From: Lysobacter antibioticus
GTDB lineage: Bacteria > Pseudomonadota > Gammaproteobacteria > Xanthomonadales > Xanthomonadaceae
Direction: 5' to 3'
Length of the DNA stretch: 64,000 nt
Assembly (NCBI RefSeq): GCF_000731095.1
Contig: NZ_JMTZ01000012.1
Coordinates: 1-64,000 of the forward strand
The position numbers were made by a program, and so were the translations under genes. The notes beneath the pieces were generated by a model. That model was given only the letters and a program-made list of their open reading frames with translations. It searched no databases and had not been told where the DNA came from. How positions within the stretch are numbered: position 1 is the first letter of the stretch; every line of letters starts with the position of its first letter. Positions 36,853-46,500 of this stretch are shown piece after piece.

Positions 36853-38940
36853 TCAACCCGCGCAGTTGTAGCAGACCAGGGCGAAGTCCTGGTCGGTGTC
36901 GTCGCCGGCGTTCGGCAGTGCGTTGGAGTTGATGTCGGTCGCGCGCACTTCGACGTTGACGCTGCCGCCATGCTGCGCGGCCTGCAGGAACACGCCCTCG
37001 CCGTTGTTCCTGGCATCGGCGCTGCCGCCGGTGACCGACCAGCCGCTGCTGGAGAAAACGTTACCGAGGTAAGTGCTGGCGCCGGCGGTGACGCGCAGAT
37101 CGAGGTTATTGTTCCAGGCTGGGGTGGTGCCGCCGAGGCCATGGCCGGGCGCATCGGTCCAGACCAGCATGATCCGGATCGGCTTACTCGGGTCGGCCGC
37201 GGTGAAGGTCCTCGTCCAGGTCTCGCCGCTGGCATTGAACACACGGCTCTGATCGACGTATTGCACGCTCTGCGCCGGCTGCAGCACCGGCTTGATCAGC
37301 ATCCGCCCCCAGCCCTGCTTGCTGTCGGGCGCGGTGCCGAGGGTGCCGCCGTCGGCATCGAGACGGCCGATCAGGTTCTGCGCGACCGCGGTATAAGCGG
37401 CCTTGGTCAACGCCGGGCTCGGATCGACGCCGAAGCGTGCGCGGTAGTACTGCACGAACAAGGCGCTGGCGCCGGCGACCTGCGGCGAGGCCATGCTGGT
37501 GCCGCACATCAGGCCGTGGCCGCTCGCGCTGTTGGCCGAGTCGATCGAACACCCCGGCGCGACCATGCTCGGTATGCGCCGGCCATCGAGCGCCGGCCCG
37601 TGCGCGGTGTTGCTGGACAAGTCGTTGATCGCGGTCAGCTGCACCGTGGCCGAGGTCTGTCCCTTGGTCGAGCCGATGGTGAAGGTGTTCTTGGCTTCGT
37701 CCGGCGTGCCCTGGCTCTGGGTGCCGCCGTTGCCGTTCATGAACGACAGCACGTAGTTCAGCGGCTGATCGCCGGGCGCATCGGGGTCGGCATCGCGCAC
37801 GCCGACATCGACCTGGCGGGTGGCGTTGTCGTAACCGCGCGGCGAACCGGCCGGGCCCCAGCTGTTGCCGGAGATCACCGCGCGGTTGCGCACCGACTGG
37901 GTCATCAACAGCAACATGCCGCCGGCCTGGCTGTAGGTCGGCGAATAACGCTGCTCGACCAACTTGGCGCCCGGCGCCACGCCGAGACCGCGGCGGAAGC
38001 TGCCGTTCGGCGTGGTCGCGTTGACGTTCGATGCGCCGTCGCCGGCCATGATCGCCGCGGTGTGGGTGCCGTGCGCGCTGCTCGCCGCCGCGCCGCAGGT
38101 GCTGCCCACGCAGGCGGTCATGCGCGCGGCCAGGTCGGGATGGGTGTGGTAGATGCCGCTGTCGACGTTGGCCATAGTCACGCCGCTGCCGTCGACGCCG
38201 ATGGACGTCAGATAAGCGCGATAACCGGGCAAGGCGAAATTGCTCGCGTTGACGTTGCCGGCGTTGATCTGGCTGCTGATCTCGCCGCGCAGGCCGCCGT
38301 CGGTCGGCACGCTCTGCACGCTGTAAACGCCGGGCGTCTGCGCCAGCGCCGAGAGGCGGTCGGCCGACAACCGCAGAGTCTGCGCCTGCAGATGACGATC
38401 GATCGCATGCGCCTCGGCGCCGACCTTGCTCGCACCGAGCACGTTCAATGCAGTGACGAAGCCGGAGTTGCCGCGGCGGCTGACGACATCGACCTCGACC
38501 GGCCCGGCCGCGGCCTTGCGCAGGTCGGCCTTGCGCAGTTCTGGTTGCACCCGATACGCGGGCAGGAAATCGCCGCTCCAGCGCACTTCAGGGCGGCCGG
38601 CAAGCCGCGACAAAGCATCGCGACGGCCCCAGGCGACATAAGTGTAGGGATGGACGTACTGCACCGGCTCCAGGCCGGCACGACGCAGTTCGTCGAGCCA
38701 GGCCTGGCGCACCGGGCCGCCGAACTGGATCAGGCGCCAGTCTTCGCCATCGGCGCGCGCGCGGCCCCAGGCGCTGCTGGGCTGCACCGGCGTGGATGCG
38801 AGCGGGTCGAAACGCAATCCGCCCAGATCGAGTTCGAAACGCGGATCGGCGCCCGGCGAGGCGGCCGGAGCGGAAGAAGCGGTGGCGGCGAAGCCGATCG
38901 CTACGGCGATGGCGAGATGCAACAGACGACGGTCGGTCAT
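36853..38940 (-). CDS. Secreted subtilisin-like serine protease (S8, KP-43-like)
   Basis: 695 residues from ATG 38940, with GGAGAA before it. Signal peptide: LLHLAIAVAIGFAATASSAPA. A propeptide-like region (30-235) precedes a catalytic domain with Asp260 in MANVDSGIYHTHPD, His290 in SAHGTHTAAI and Ser482 in CGTSMASPQVAG. A C-terminal beta-sandwich (about 570-695: RIMLVWTDAPGHGLGGTTP, WNNNLDLRV) is as in KP-43-type alkaline proteases. Cysteines (CVGSTCG; CYNC) suggest disulfides. It is secreted into the periplasm/medium via Sec and type II secretion by analogy. Convergent with the GntP permease, single gene. It adds to the lytic enzyme set of a predatory lifestyle. Confidence 0.94.
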   Translation of the reverse strand: MTDRRLLHLAIAVAIGFAATASSAPAASPGADPRFELDLGGLRFDPLASTPVQPSSAWGRARADGEDWRLIQFGGPVRQAWLDELRRAGLEPVQYVHPYTYVAWGRRDALSRLAGRPEVRWSGDFLPAYRVQPELRKADLRKAAAGPVEVDVVSRRGNSGFVTALNVLGASKVGAEAHAIDRHLQAQTLRLSADRLSALAQTPGVYSVQSVPTDGGLRGEISSQINAGNVNASNFALPGYRAYLTSIGVDGSGVTMANVDSGIYHTHPDLAARMTACVGSTCGAAASSAHGTHTAAIMAGDGASNVNATTPNGSFRRGLGVAPGAKLVEQRYSPTYSQAGGMLLLMTQSVRNRAVISGNSWGPAGSPRGYDNATRQVDVGVRDADPDAPGDQPLNYVLSFMNGNGGTQSQGTPDEAKNTFTIGSTKGQTSATVQLTAINDLSSNTAHGPALDGRRIPSMVAPGCSIDSANSASGHGLMCGTSMASPQVAGASALFVQYYRARFGVDPSPALTKAAYTAVAQNLIGRLDADGGTLGTAPDSKQGWGRMLIKPVLQPAQSVQYVDQSRVFNASGETWTRTFTAADPSKPIRIMLVWTDAPGHGLGGTTPAWNNNLDLRVTAGASTYLGNVFSSSGWSVTGGSADARNNGEGVFLQAAQHGGSVNVEVRATDINSNALPNAGDDTDQDFALVCYNCAG

Positions 38941-39453
38941 GCGAGTTCTCCGATGGATCGATGGAACGCCGTCGGCGACGACGGCGGCTCGGGTTAGAGA
39001 AGTGCTGAAGAGCGACTGCGGGCGTCCCTGCTGCTGGCGTCGTGGGACGGCTACCGACACTGCGCCCGCGCCGGGGCGGCGTCCACGTGAATACGAACGG
39101 CGTTCCGCCGGCGACGTTGAGTGGCATCACAGAAAGCGATGCGCGCCGTTGGGTGCCGGCGGCCCGCGGCCGTGGCCTGAGACGGCGGTCGCGGCTTGCG
39201 CCGCGGCGGGGTTCGGCCGAAGCCAGGCCATCGGCCTTCAGCGCGACCGTCCGGCCATCCAAAAAATTCCAAACGAATCGAAAAATATTCGCCCTGGACG
39301 ACGTGTCGGCGAGCGCAGCAGCGAAATCATCGGGGACCCGATGCGTTTCGACGATTTCGACAATGCCAAAACCGCGCGCTGCCGCTGCGCCGGCGCTGTG
39401 CGCGACGCGCGCGGCGTCCTATAGTCGGGCGGTCGCCGCTGCCCTACTCGTCC
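38941..39453. other. Divergent intergenic region, no supported gene
   Basis: 513 bp between the subtilase and the GH99-like gene. A short AT-rich patch near 39250-39285 may hold a promoter, and a fragment of the REP-like unit (39187-39204) is present. No gene-like frame. Confidence 0.4.
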
Positions 39454-40563
39454 ATGCGCCTGCTCTTACTGCGTTGCCTGTTGTCGATCGTCTCGCTGCT
39501 GTCGCCCTTGCTCGCCTCGGCGGCGGATGCGCCGCACGCATTGAATCCGCGCGCGATCGCCTTCTACTACAACTGGTACGGCAGCCCGACGCTCGACGGC
39601 GCGCCGCTGCATTGGGCACACGATGTATTGCGCGAGAACGACCGCGACCGGACGGCCAAGCGCCTGCCCGGCAACGGCGACATCTCGGCCAATTTCTATC
39701 CGCAACTCGGCGAATACAGCAGCGCCGACCCGGCGGTGATCGAGCGCCACATGGCGATGATCGCCTCGGCGCGGATCGGTGTGATCGCGGTGACCTGGCT
39801 CGGCGTCGACGACCCGAGCTACAAGAGCCTGCGCCCGCTGTTCGAAGCCGCACAGCGCCACGGCGTGCGCATCTGCTTCCAGATCGAGCCGGCCGCGCGC
39901 AAGACCGCCGCCGACGCGCGCGCCTCGATCCGCTATCTGGTCGAGACCTTCGGCGCGCATCCGGCCTTCTATCGCGATCCGGACAGTAAACGCCCGCTGT
40001 TCTTCGTCTACGACTCCTATGTCATCGACGCCAAGGACTGGGCCCAGGTGCTCGGCCGCGACGGTGCCGACAGCATCCGCGGCACCGCTTTCGATGCCGA
40101 TGTGCTCGGGCTGTGGGTCGGCGCCGACGAGCATGCCTTCTTCGAGCAGTCCGGCTTCGACGGCTTCTACACCTATTTCGCCAGCCGCGGCTTCAGCTAC
40201 GGCGCCACGCCCGAGCATTGGCCCGAGTTGCAGCGCTGGGCCAAGCAACACGGCAAGCTGTTCGTTCCTTCGGTCGGCCCGGGTTATATCGACACCCGCG
40301 TCCGCCCCTGGAATGCCAAGAACACGAAGGAGCGCGACGGCGGCCGCTATTACGACGCGATGTTCGAGGCGGCGATCGACAGCGGCGCGCCGTTCATCGG
40401 CATCACCTCGTTCAACGAATGGCACGAAGGCACCCAGATCGAACCGGCAGTCGCGTTCAAGCACGCCGCCTTCGAGTATCTGGATTACGCACCGCGGGCA
40501 CCGGAGTATTACCTCGAACGCACCGCGCATTGGCTGCAGCGCTATAAGTCCGCCGCCGAATAG
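39454..40563 (+). CDS. Secreted GH99-like endo-mannosidase/mannanase family protein
   Basis: 369 residues from ATG 39454. Signal peptide: MRLLLLRCLLSIVSLLSPLLASA. The mature enzyme starts with FYYNWYGSP, typical of GH99 and related WbsX-like families. Further motifs are HMAMIASARIGVIAVTW and VCFQIEP-like RICFQIEP, and the active-site loop ITSFNEWHEGTQIEPA with the catalytic Glu pair (NEWHEG, as EWxE in GH99). Family enzymes cleave internal alpha-mannose linkages in N-glycans or yeast mannan by retention. In this genome it could process fungal or glycoprotein mannans. Single gene, followed by REP-like elements. The specific activity is inferred. Confidence 0.87.
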   Translation: MRLLLLRCLLSIVSLLSPLLASAADAPHALNPRAIAFYYNWYGSPTLDGAPLHWAHDVLRENDRDRTAKRLPGNGDISANFYPQLGEYSSADPAVIERHMAMIASARIGVIAVTWLGVDDPSYKSLRPLFEAAQRHGVRICFQIEPAARKTAADARASIRYLVETFGAHPAFYRDPDSKRPLFFVYDSYVIDAKDWAQVLGRDGADSIRGTAFDADVLGLWVGADEHAFFEQSGFDGFYTYFASRGFSYGATPEHWPELQRWAKQHGKLFVPSVGPGYIDTRVRPWNAKNTKERDGGRYYDAMFEAAIDSGAPFIGITSFNEWHEGTQIEPAVAFKHAAFEYLDYAPRAPEYYLERTAHWLQRYKSAAE

Positions 40564-40581
40564 CGCCTCACCGCTTCAAGG

Positions 40582-40746
40582 GTAGGAGCGGCGTCCCACG
40601 GGGATTTCCTGCGGTCACAAGCCGCGACCGCGCCGCCGCAGAGCCGGCGCAACGCGATGTAAAAGGTCGTGGCTGAAGCGTTCCCCACCCTACCGGGCTG
40701 ACGAAGCCGCTTGAGATAGCGCGGTCGCGGCTCGCGCCGCTCCTAC
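40582..40746. repeat. Inverted pair of REP-like units, one interrupted
   Basis: The left unit (40582-40629) is split by 24 extra bases after GTAGGAGCGGCG; the right unit (40723-40746) is inverted and nearly intact (GGTCGCGGCTCGCGCCGCTC then CTAC). The pair could form a large stem-loop between the GH99-like gene and the RegA gene. Confidence 0.65.
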
Positions 40747-40782
40747 CCTTTACAGGCGCCGCGTCTTGCGGATTCGTCGCGG

Positions 40783-41325
40783 CTATCGCTCGCGCACCGG
40801 CCGTTTGGCCAGGCGCCGCTGCAGGGTACGCCGATCGACGCCGAGCACGCGCGCGGCGGCGGAGACGTTGCCGCCGCATTCGGCCAAGACGCGCTGCACG
40901 TGTTCCCAGCCCTGGCGCCTCAACGACGGCGGGTCGAGCGGCGGTTCCGGCGGCGGCGCTTCGGCCGCGGGCGACTCGAACGACTGCGCCAACGCTTCGA
41001 TGTCGAACGGCTTGGGCAGGTAGTTCCAGGCACCGCGCCGCATCGCGTCGACCGCGGTGGCGATGCTGGCGTAGCCGGTCGCGAGCACGATCCGCGCCTG
41101 CGGGCAGCGCTCGCGCAGGTCGCGGATCAGCAGCAGGCCGTTGTCGGCGCCGAGCTTGAGGTCGAGCAGGATGCCTTCGGGCGCGAACTCGTCCAGCGCC
41201 GCCAGCGCACTCGCCGCATCGTGGCGCGCCTGCACTTCGACGCCGCGACGCTGCAGCAAGCGCGCCAGCACCTGGCAGAAGGCCAGGTCGTCGTCGATCA
41301 ACAGCATGCGTGCGGGCAGGCTCAT
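40783..41325 (-). CDS. RegA/PrrA/ActR-type redox response regulator
   Basis: 180 residues. The receiver domain has acidic pocket DDD at 11-13, Asp55 in GILLDLKLG and Lys105 in YLPKPF. A Pro/Glu-rich hinge (118-133) precedes the Fis-type helix-turn-helix at 145-175 (ECGGNVSAAARVLGVDRRTL). RegA homologues share nearly invariant helix-turn-helix sequences and regulate respiration, carbon and nitrogen genes by redox state. ATG 41325 overlaps the kinase stop (ATGA), so the two are cotranslated. Note that the kinase gene precedes the regulator gene. Confidence 0.92.
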   Translation of the reverse strand: MSLPARMLLIDDDLAFCQVLARLLQRRGVEVQARHDAASALAALDEFAPEGILLDLKLGADNGLLLIRDLRERCPQARIVLATGYASIATAVDAMRRGAWNYLPKPFDIEALAQSFESPAAEAPPPEPPLDPPSLRRQGWEHVQRVLAECGGNVSAAARVLGVDRRTLQRRLAKRPVRER

Positions 41326-42530
41326 GCCGGCGCCCCGGTCAGCGGCAGATCGACTTCGGTAACGCAGCCCCCGCCCTCGCGTTCGAACTGGCGCACGCGG
41401 CCGCGGCTGCGTTCGATGCTGGCCTTGGAGATCATCAGGCCGATGCCGAGCCCCGGCCCCTCGCTGTCGTGGCGCGGGCGCGCGGCAATGCCGGCGGGGC
41501 CGGCGCCGCGGTCGAGGATCGTCACCACCAACCAGCCCTCGCGCACCTGCGTGGCGACCTCGACCGGCTCGTCGCGGCCGCGCGCGGCATTGGCGTCGGC
41601 GGCGTTGTTGATCAGGTTGATCAGCGCCTGCGGCAAGGCCGCGTCGATGCGCACTTCGCGATCGGCGGCGCCGCCGCGGAACACCGCGGTCGCGTTCGGC
41701 CGCAGCAAACGCCAGCGATCGACGCAGGCGTGGACGAAACGGTCGGCGTCTTCGACGGTGGCTTCGCCGGCGGCGCCACGGCGCGCCATCTCGGCCAGCG
41801 CGCGCACATGGTCGCGGCAATGCGCGAGCTGGCCGCGCAGCAGTTCGACGTCCTCGCGCGCCGGCGGCGCGTCGCTGGCGATCCAGTCGTCGACCAACAG
41901 GCTCATCGTCGCCAGCGGCGTATTGAGTTCGTGCGCGGTGCCGGCGGCGAGCGAACCCAGCGCCGACAACGACTCGTCGCGGATCGCGCGTTCGCGCGCT
42001 TCCGACAATCGGCGGCGCTGGTCGCGCACGATGCTCATGAAGCGGCTCAGGACTACGCCCATGATCACCGCCGAAAGCAGGAAATTGACCCACATGCCGG
42101 TCACGTGCAGCTCGAAATCGCCGCCGTGCACGTGCGGCAGCGGCACGTGGTGTTGCAGCAGCCAGGTGTAGAGCGCCGCAGTCAGCACGGTCAGGCCGAG
42201 CATCGGCGCGATTTCCAGGCCGATCGCCGCCACCGCCACCGGCACCAGGTACAGCGACACGAAGGGGTTGGCCGGGCCGCCGGAGAAATACAGCAAGGCG
42301 GTCAAGGTCAGCAGATCGACCAGCAACTGCAGGATCAAGGCGCGCGCACCGGCGTTGCGATGGCGCAGCCACCACACATGACTGACCACGTTGAAGGCCA
42401 GCAGGCCGGCCGAAATCGCCAACAAGGGCCGTGCCGGAATCGGCAGATTCAGGCGCTCGACGACATAGGCGACCGTGAGCATCTGCCCGGCCACCGCCAT
42501 GTATCGCAGGTAGATCAGCAGGTGCAGCAA
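41322..42530 (-). CDS. RegB/PrrB-type redox sensor histidine kinase
   Basis: 402 residues. Six membrane helices lie within 1-165. The RegB quinone-site heptad GGPANPF (84-90) sits in a periplasmic loop. The H-box has His200 in AAGTAHELNTPLATM; Cys238 (LAHCRDHV), 38 residues on, corresponds to the redox-active cysteine of RegB that forms disulfides under oxidising conditions. The ATPase has NxxxNA (NLINNAADANA), DRGAG and GLGIGL. It forms a cotranscribed pair with the RegA-type regulator, overlapping by 4 bp. Senses ubiquinone/redox state by family analogy. Confidence 0.93.
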   Translation of the reverse strand: MLHLLIYLRYMAVAGQMLTVAYVVERLNLPIPARPLLAISAGLLAFNVVSHVWWLRHRNAGARALILQLLVDLLTLTALLYFSGGPANPFVSLYLVPVAVAAIGLEIAPMLGLTVLTAALYTWLLQHHVPLPHVHGGDFELHVTGMWVNFLLSAVIMGVVLSRFMSIVRDQRRRLSEARERAIRDESLSALGSLAAGTAHELNTPLATMSLLVDDWIASDAPPAREDVELLRGQLAHCRDHVRALAEMARRGAAGEATVEDADRFVHACVDRWRLLRPNATAVFRGGAADREVRIDAALPQALINLINNAADANAARGRDEPVEVATQVREGWLVVTILDRGAGPAGIAARPRHDSEGPGLGIGLMISKASIERSRGRVRQFEREGGGCVTEVDLPLTGAPA

Positions 42531-42749
42531 AGGCGGAGTCCACGGAGCGGGAGCGGCGATTATCGCATCCGCGCCAATGCGCCCGCGGGCCGCCCCGGAG
42601 CCTGCGTCATCCGGTCGCAGCCGCGGCCCGCGGCCGCGGCGGGGACTCGTGACGGCCCTGTCAGTTCCGACAGCCCGCGGCCCCGCCCGATATCCGCGCG
42701 TTATCCTCGGCCGGGCCAGAATCGTCTGGCCACTTCAGGAACGGACCTC

Positions 42750-43184
42750 ATGAAATCAAAGGGATTGGCTCTCATGAACACCCTGTTCGGCAGCGCGCTC
42801 GTCGCCGCCGCGGTCGCCGCCTCCGCATTCGCGCCGGCGGCCGCGCAGCAGATCGCACCCCAAGCCATCACCGGGCCGGTGCTGTATTGCTTCGTCAGCC
42901 CCAACGACCAACCGCCGGTGGGCAACTTCGGCCGCTGCACCTCGTTCTATCCGGCCAGCAGCTACACCGCCGCGTTCGAGATCCGCAATCTGCCGGCCGG
43001 CAGCTACAGCTATGTCTGGACCACCGAGCTGGGCCTGGTGCTGCCCTGCACCACTTCGCGCTGCAGCCAGCAGTACCGCGGCGGCATGGCGATCTCCGAC
43101 ATCGTCAACGTGACCTACACCAACCTGGCCACCGGCGAAGCCAAGACGCTGAGCCGCTCGCTGGCGATCAACGGGCCGTTCTGA
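42750..43184 (+). CDS. Secreted hypothetical protein
   Basis: 144 residues from ATG 42750, with AGGAACGG upstream. Signal peptide with SALVAAAVAASAFAPAAA, cleaved near AAA-QQ. The mature part is a small beta-rich domain with cysteines (YCFVSPND, FGRCTSFYP, LPCTTSRCSQQY), possibly two disulfides, and a repeated YT pattern. No known family recognised. Divergent from the regBA operon and closed by a strong terminator. Perhaps an extracellular or periplasmic protein; function unknown. Confidence 0.7.
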   Translation: MKSKGLALMNTLFGSALVAAAVAASAFAPAAAQQIAPQAITGPVLYCFVSPNDQPPVGNFGRCTSFYPASSYTAAFEIRNLPAGSYSYVWTTELGLVLPCTTSRCSQQYRGGMAISDIVNVTYTNLATGEAKTLSRSLAINGPF

Positions 43185-43214
43185 GCGCAGGTTCGGCCAC
43201 GTCCGCCGGATAAG

Positions 43215-43240
43215 AAAAAGCGGGCCGAGGCCCGCTTTTT
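43215..43240. terminator. Bidirectional Rho-independent terminator
   Basis: AAAAAGCGGGC-CGAG-GCCCGCTTTTT: an 11-bp perfect stem with A and T tracts on both sides, so it works for the secreted protein gene (plus) and the TonB receptor gene (minus). Confidence 0.92.
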
Positions 43241-43276
43241 CTTTGTCGATGCAGGACTCGCGCCTGTGCCGCGTCC

Positions 43277-46018
43277 TCAGCGGAAACGGTAGTCGAGCTC
43301 GAGCCAGAACTGACGGCCGTAGGGGTCGTAGTTGCCGACCGGATAGAACGGCCAGCCGCCGCCGCTGCGGTCCGCCGGCGGCTTGGAATCGCGCAGGTTG
43401 TTGACGATGAAGGCGATCGAACCGCGGTCGTTGAAGCGATACGAAACGCTGCCGTTGTAGCGCGTGTACGGCGCGATGCGGCCGCTGCCGTCGCTGTTGG
43501 GCAGGCTGCCGTAGCGCAGGGCGACGAGGTTCGAGCTCCAGGGGCCGATGTTCCAGGTCACGCCGGCATTGATCTTGCTGCGCCAATCGGTCGCGTCGAG
43601 CGAATCGCGGCGATCGGTCTTCTCGTCGTCGGAGAACTGCTGGTAATCGTGCTTGAGCACCAGGGTGTAGCCCAGGCGGCTGCTGAAGTCGCCGTAGCGG
43701 CCGGCGTTCCAACGGAAGTTGGTCTTCAGGTCGATGCCGTCGGTGCGTTCGGACGCGGCGTTGATCGCATTGATGAGCACGCGGCGAACCTGGTTCGGCT
43801 GCACCGCGGCATCGGCCGGGTTGCGCAGCACGCGGCTCAGCGCGTTCTGGCACAGCGGCGAGTTGATGTCGCGGCCCTCGCCGCCGACGGTCGCGCCAAG
43901 ACGGCAATCGGCCTCCTCGCGCAGGATGCGGCTGCTGCTGAGGTTGGTGACTTCGTCCTCGAGACGGATGCTGTAGTAATCCAGCGAAACGTCGAAGCGT
44001 TCCGACGGCGACCAGACCAGGCCGAAGCCGTAGGACTTGCCGCTTTCCGGCTTCAGGTCGCGGTTGCCGGCGCTGGTGTAATCGATCGCCAGCCCCGAGT
44101 AATCGCAATTGTCGTAAGGCTGGCCGGCGGTGCGGCAACGCCAGTAGTCGGTCATGCCCGGGTTATAGCCGCGTGTTTCCGCGGCGAAGATGTAGTTCAT
44201 GTCCGGCGCGCGGAAACTGGTCGAGGCGCTGCCGCGCAGCAGCAGGCTGTCGAAGGGGCGGTACTCGAGGCCGACGTTCCAGGTGCCCTTGCCGGATTTG
44301 CGCCCGGCGAAGCGGAACTCGTCGTAGCGCGCCGCCGCCGATGCGGTCAGGGTGCTGAAGATCGGCACGTTGATCTCGGCGCCGATCGCATAACGGTCGC
44401 GCTCGCCTTCGGCACGCGTACCCGAGCTGGTGTTCCAGAACGTGCCGTCGCCCAGGCGCGCATCGGGGCGGTTGCTGTAGCCCTGGTTGCCGGCTTCGAG
44501 CACGCCGGCGAAGCCGACCGTGCCGGCCGGCAGCTCGAACAGGTCGCCGTTGACGGTGAAGCTGAGGTTCTGGATCCAGGCGGCGTTCTCGCTTTCGTAG
44601 AAGCCGGTCAGGCGCTGGTAGTCGGCCGGCGTCAGCGGTTGGTACAGGCGCGAGGGACTCGGGTTGTACACGCCGATGCCGTTGCGCGTGCCCAGGCGCG
44701 GGCCGAGGTAGAACTCGTTGATGCCTTTCAGGAACTGGCGGCGCTTGGTGCGGTTCTCGTAGCGGCCGCGGTTGTAGGCGACCTCAAAGTCCCAACCCGA
44801 CTCGCCGAAGCTGCCGCGCAGGCCGGTGGTGAACGCCCAGGAGCGTTCGAGGAAGCGATTGTTGTTGGCGTGCGCCGAGCCGATCTCTTCCGGGGCGATG
44901 CGGCGGTACCAGATTTCGTTGAGGCCGCTGGCCTGGTTGTAGAAATAGTTGTTGTCCGAAGTCCAGCTCGGCGCGCGGGTGTTGTTCTCGATGCTCGAAA
45001 TGCCCAGTTGCAGGTCGGCGAACACCTCGGTGCGGTCGCTCAGACGCCAGGTCAACGAACCGTAGGCATCGGCGTTTTTCTTCTGGGTCTGCACGGTCCA
45101 GAACGCCGGCGAGGCCTCGTTGCTGCCGCAGTACCAGCCCTGGCGAGGATTGCGCGTGCGCTGCACCGAGCCGTGGTACAGCCCCGAGACCGCATCGCAG
45201 GCCGCGCCCGGGTCGATGAAACCGTTGCTCTGCGCGTTGCGCCGGAACGCCACCTGGGTCGGCAGCAGCGCCGTGCCGGAAGGTTGGTCGAGCAAGGAAT
45301 CCATGAAGTCGCGCTGGTCGCCCCAGATCGCTTCGCGATGCAGCAGCTCGATGCCGAAGACCGCGTCGAACTTGTCGCCCGACAAACCGCTGACCACCTG
45401 CAGGCGCTGGTTCTGGCCGCCGCCCTGCTCGGTGCCGCCGACGCGCAGATTGACTTCGGTGCCTTCGAACTTGTCCTTGAGGATGATGTTGACCACGCCG
45501 GCGACCGCGTCCGAACCGTAGATCGCCGAGGCGCCGCCGGCCAGCACTTCGATGCGCTTGATCAGCGCGGTGGGAATGTTGGCGAGGTTGACGACGTTGA
45601 CCGAACCCTCATACGCCAGCGGGTAATCGACCAGGCGCCGGCCGTTGACCAGCACCAGGGTGTGGTTGGGACCGAAGCCGCGCAGGTTGATGGTGTTGGC
45701 CGCGGGCGTGAAGGTATTGCCGAAATCCTCGCCCTGCACCGAGCCGGTGTTCTGGGTCAGCGCGCTGATCGCATCGAAGGCACTGCGATAACCCTGCGCG
45801 TCGATCTCTTCCTTGCTGATGATGGTGACCGGCGACGGCCCTTCCAGGGTTGCGCGCGGAATGCGCGAGCCGGTTACGACAACTTGTTCGAGATTGGTCG
45901 CGGCCCGGTCGGCCGGCGGTGCCTCCGCGGCCTGGACAGCGGACGCGGCCATCATGGGCAACGCCAGGGCGAGAACGACGGAAAGCGGACGGCGTTGCAG
46001 CCGCAGGACAGCGTGCAT
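43277..46018 (-). CDS. TonB-dependent receptor (large, next to DUF1800/DUF1501)
   Basis: 913 residues from ATG 46018, with AAGGA upstream. Signal peptide: RRPLSVVLALALPMMAASAVQA. The TonB-box/plug start is LEQVVVTGSRIPRATLEG; the plug is about 50-200 (INLRGFGPNHTLVLVNGRRL, RIEVLAGGASAIYGSDAVAG). The long barrel ends FWLELDYRFR. This family (RGxGxxxTLVLVNGRR, GSDAVAGVVN) is abundant in Xanthomonadaceae and takes up organic substrates, often peptides or glycans. Divergent from the DUF1800-DUF1501 operon with 482 bp between starts. Substrate unknown. The terminal residue is Arg rather than Phe after FR, a slight departure from the usual aromatic end. Confidence 0.92.
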   Translation of the reverse strand: MHAVLRLQRRPLSVVLALALPMMAASAVQAAEAPPADRAATNLEQVVVTGSRIPRATLEGPSPVTIISKEEIDAQGYRSAFDAISALTQNTGSVQGEDFGNTFTPAANTINLRGFGPNHTLVLVNGRRLVDYPLAYEGSVNVVNLANIPTALIKRIEVLAGGASAIYGSDAVAGVVNIILKDKFEGTEVNLRVGGTEQGGGQNQRLQVVSGLSGDKFDAVFGIELLHREAIWGDQRDFMDSLLDQPSGTALLPTQVAFRRNAQSNGFIDPGAACDAVSGLYHGSVQRTRNPRQGWYCGSNEASPAFWTVQTQKKNADAYGSLTWRLSDRTEVFADLQLGISSIENNTRAPSWTSDNNYFYNQASGLNEIWYRRIAPEEIGSAHANNNRFLERSWAFTTGLRGSFGESGWDFEVAYNRGRYENRTKRRQFLKGINEFYLGPRLGTRNGIGVYNPSPSRLYQPLTPADYQRLTGFYESENAAWIQNLSFTVNGDLFELPAGTVGFAGVLEAGNQGYSNRPDARLGDGTFWNTSSGTRAEGERDRYAIGAEINVPIFSTLTASAAARYDEFRFAGRKSGKGTWNVGLEYRPFDSLLLRGSASTSFRAPDMNYIFAAETRGYNPGMTDYWRCRTAGQPYDNCDYSGLAIDYTSAGNRDLKPESGKSYGFGLVWSPSERFDVSLDYYSIRLEDEVTNLSSSRILREEADCRLGATVGGEGRDINSPLCQNALSRVLRNPADAAVQPNQVRRVLINAINAASERTDGIDLKTNFRWNAGRYGDFSSRLGYTLVLKHDYQQFSDDEKTDRRDSLDATDWRSKINAGVTWNIGPWSSNLVALRYGSLPNSDGSGRIAPYTRYNGSVSYRFNDRGSIAFIVNNLRDSKPPADRSGGGWPFYPVGNYDPYGRQFWLELDYRFR

Positions 46019-46500
46019 GGGGAATCCTTGGCAGAGGGGTGGGCCAGGCCGCCGGGTGTTGCGATCCCCGGACACTGGCGACTGGCGTTCGATTCATCTT
46101 TGTTGCTATGCAGCACACACAGAAATGAAGGCGCTGCATCTGCATATGGCGACCGGGAATTTGCTTTGCGACGCAGAGCCTGCCGAGCCCGTCGAAACGG
46201 CGATGTGCGCTTGCGCACGAAGCCGATGCGAGCCGCTCGTGAACGTGGCGTCGGCAAATCGACAGAATCGGCAAAGCCGCACGCAATGCGATTCGATAAG
46301 TGCTCGTTATCTGCGTGACCGTTCGCACGTTGATGGGGATAACTGCGCCATCGTGGTGAATTCGCCGTCGCCTGTGCGCATTCGAACAGTGACGTAGCGC
46401 ATCCCACGACACATTGATCTGTGACGCAACCAGGACTTTGCGGCTTGCCGGCCGACATAAGCTCGCGCTCCCCGACACGACCGATGACAGGAGCGCGCCG
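46019..46500. other. Divergent intergenic region, no supported gene
   Basis: 482 bp between the TonB receptor and DUF1800 starts. No repeat, RNA-like fold or gene-like frame was identified; it should carry both promoters. Confidence 0.4.

Noticed and set aside
42658-42673. CTGTC-N6-GACAG inverted repeat before the secreted protein gene, as a RegA site
   Set aside because: Arms are only 5 bp and do not match the described RegA/PrrA pattern convincingly.
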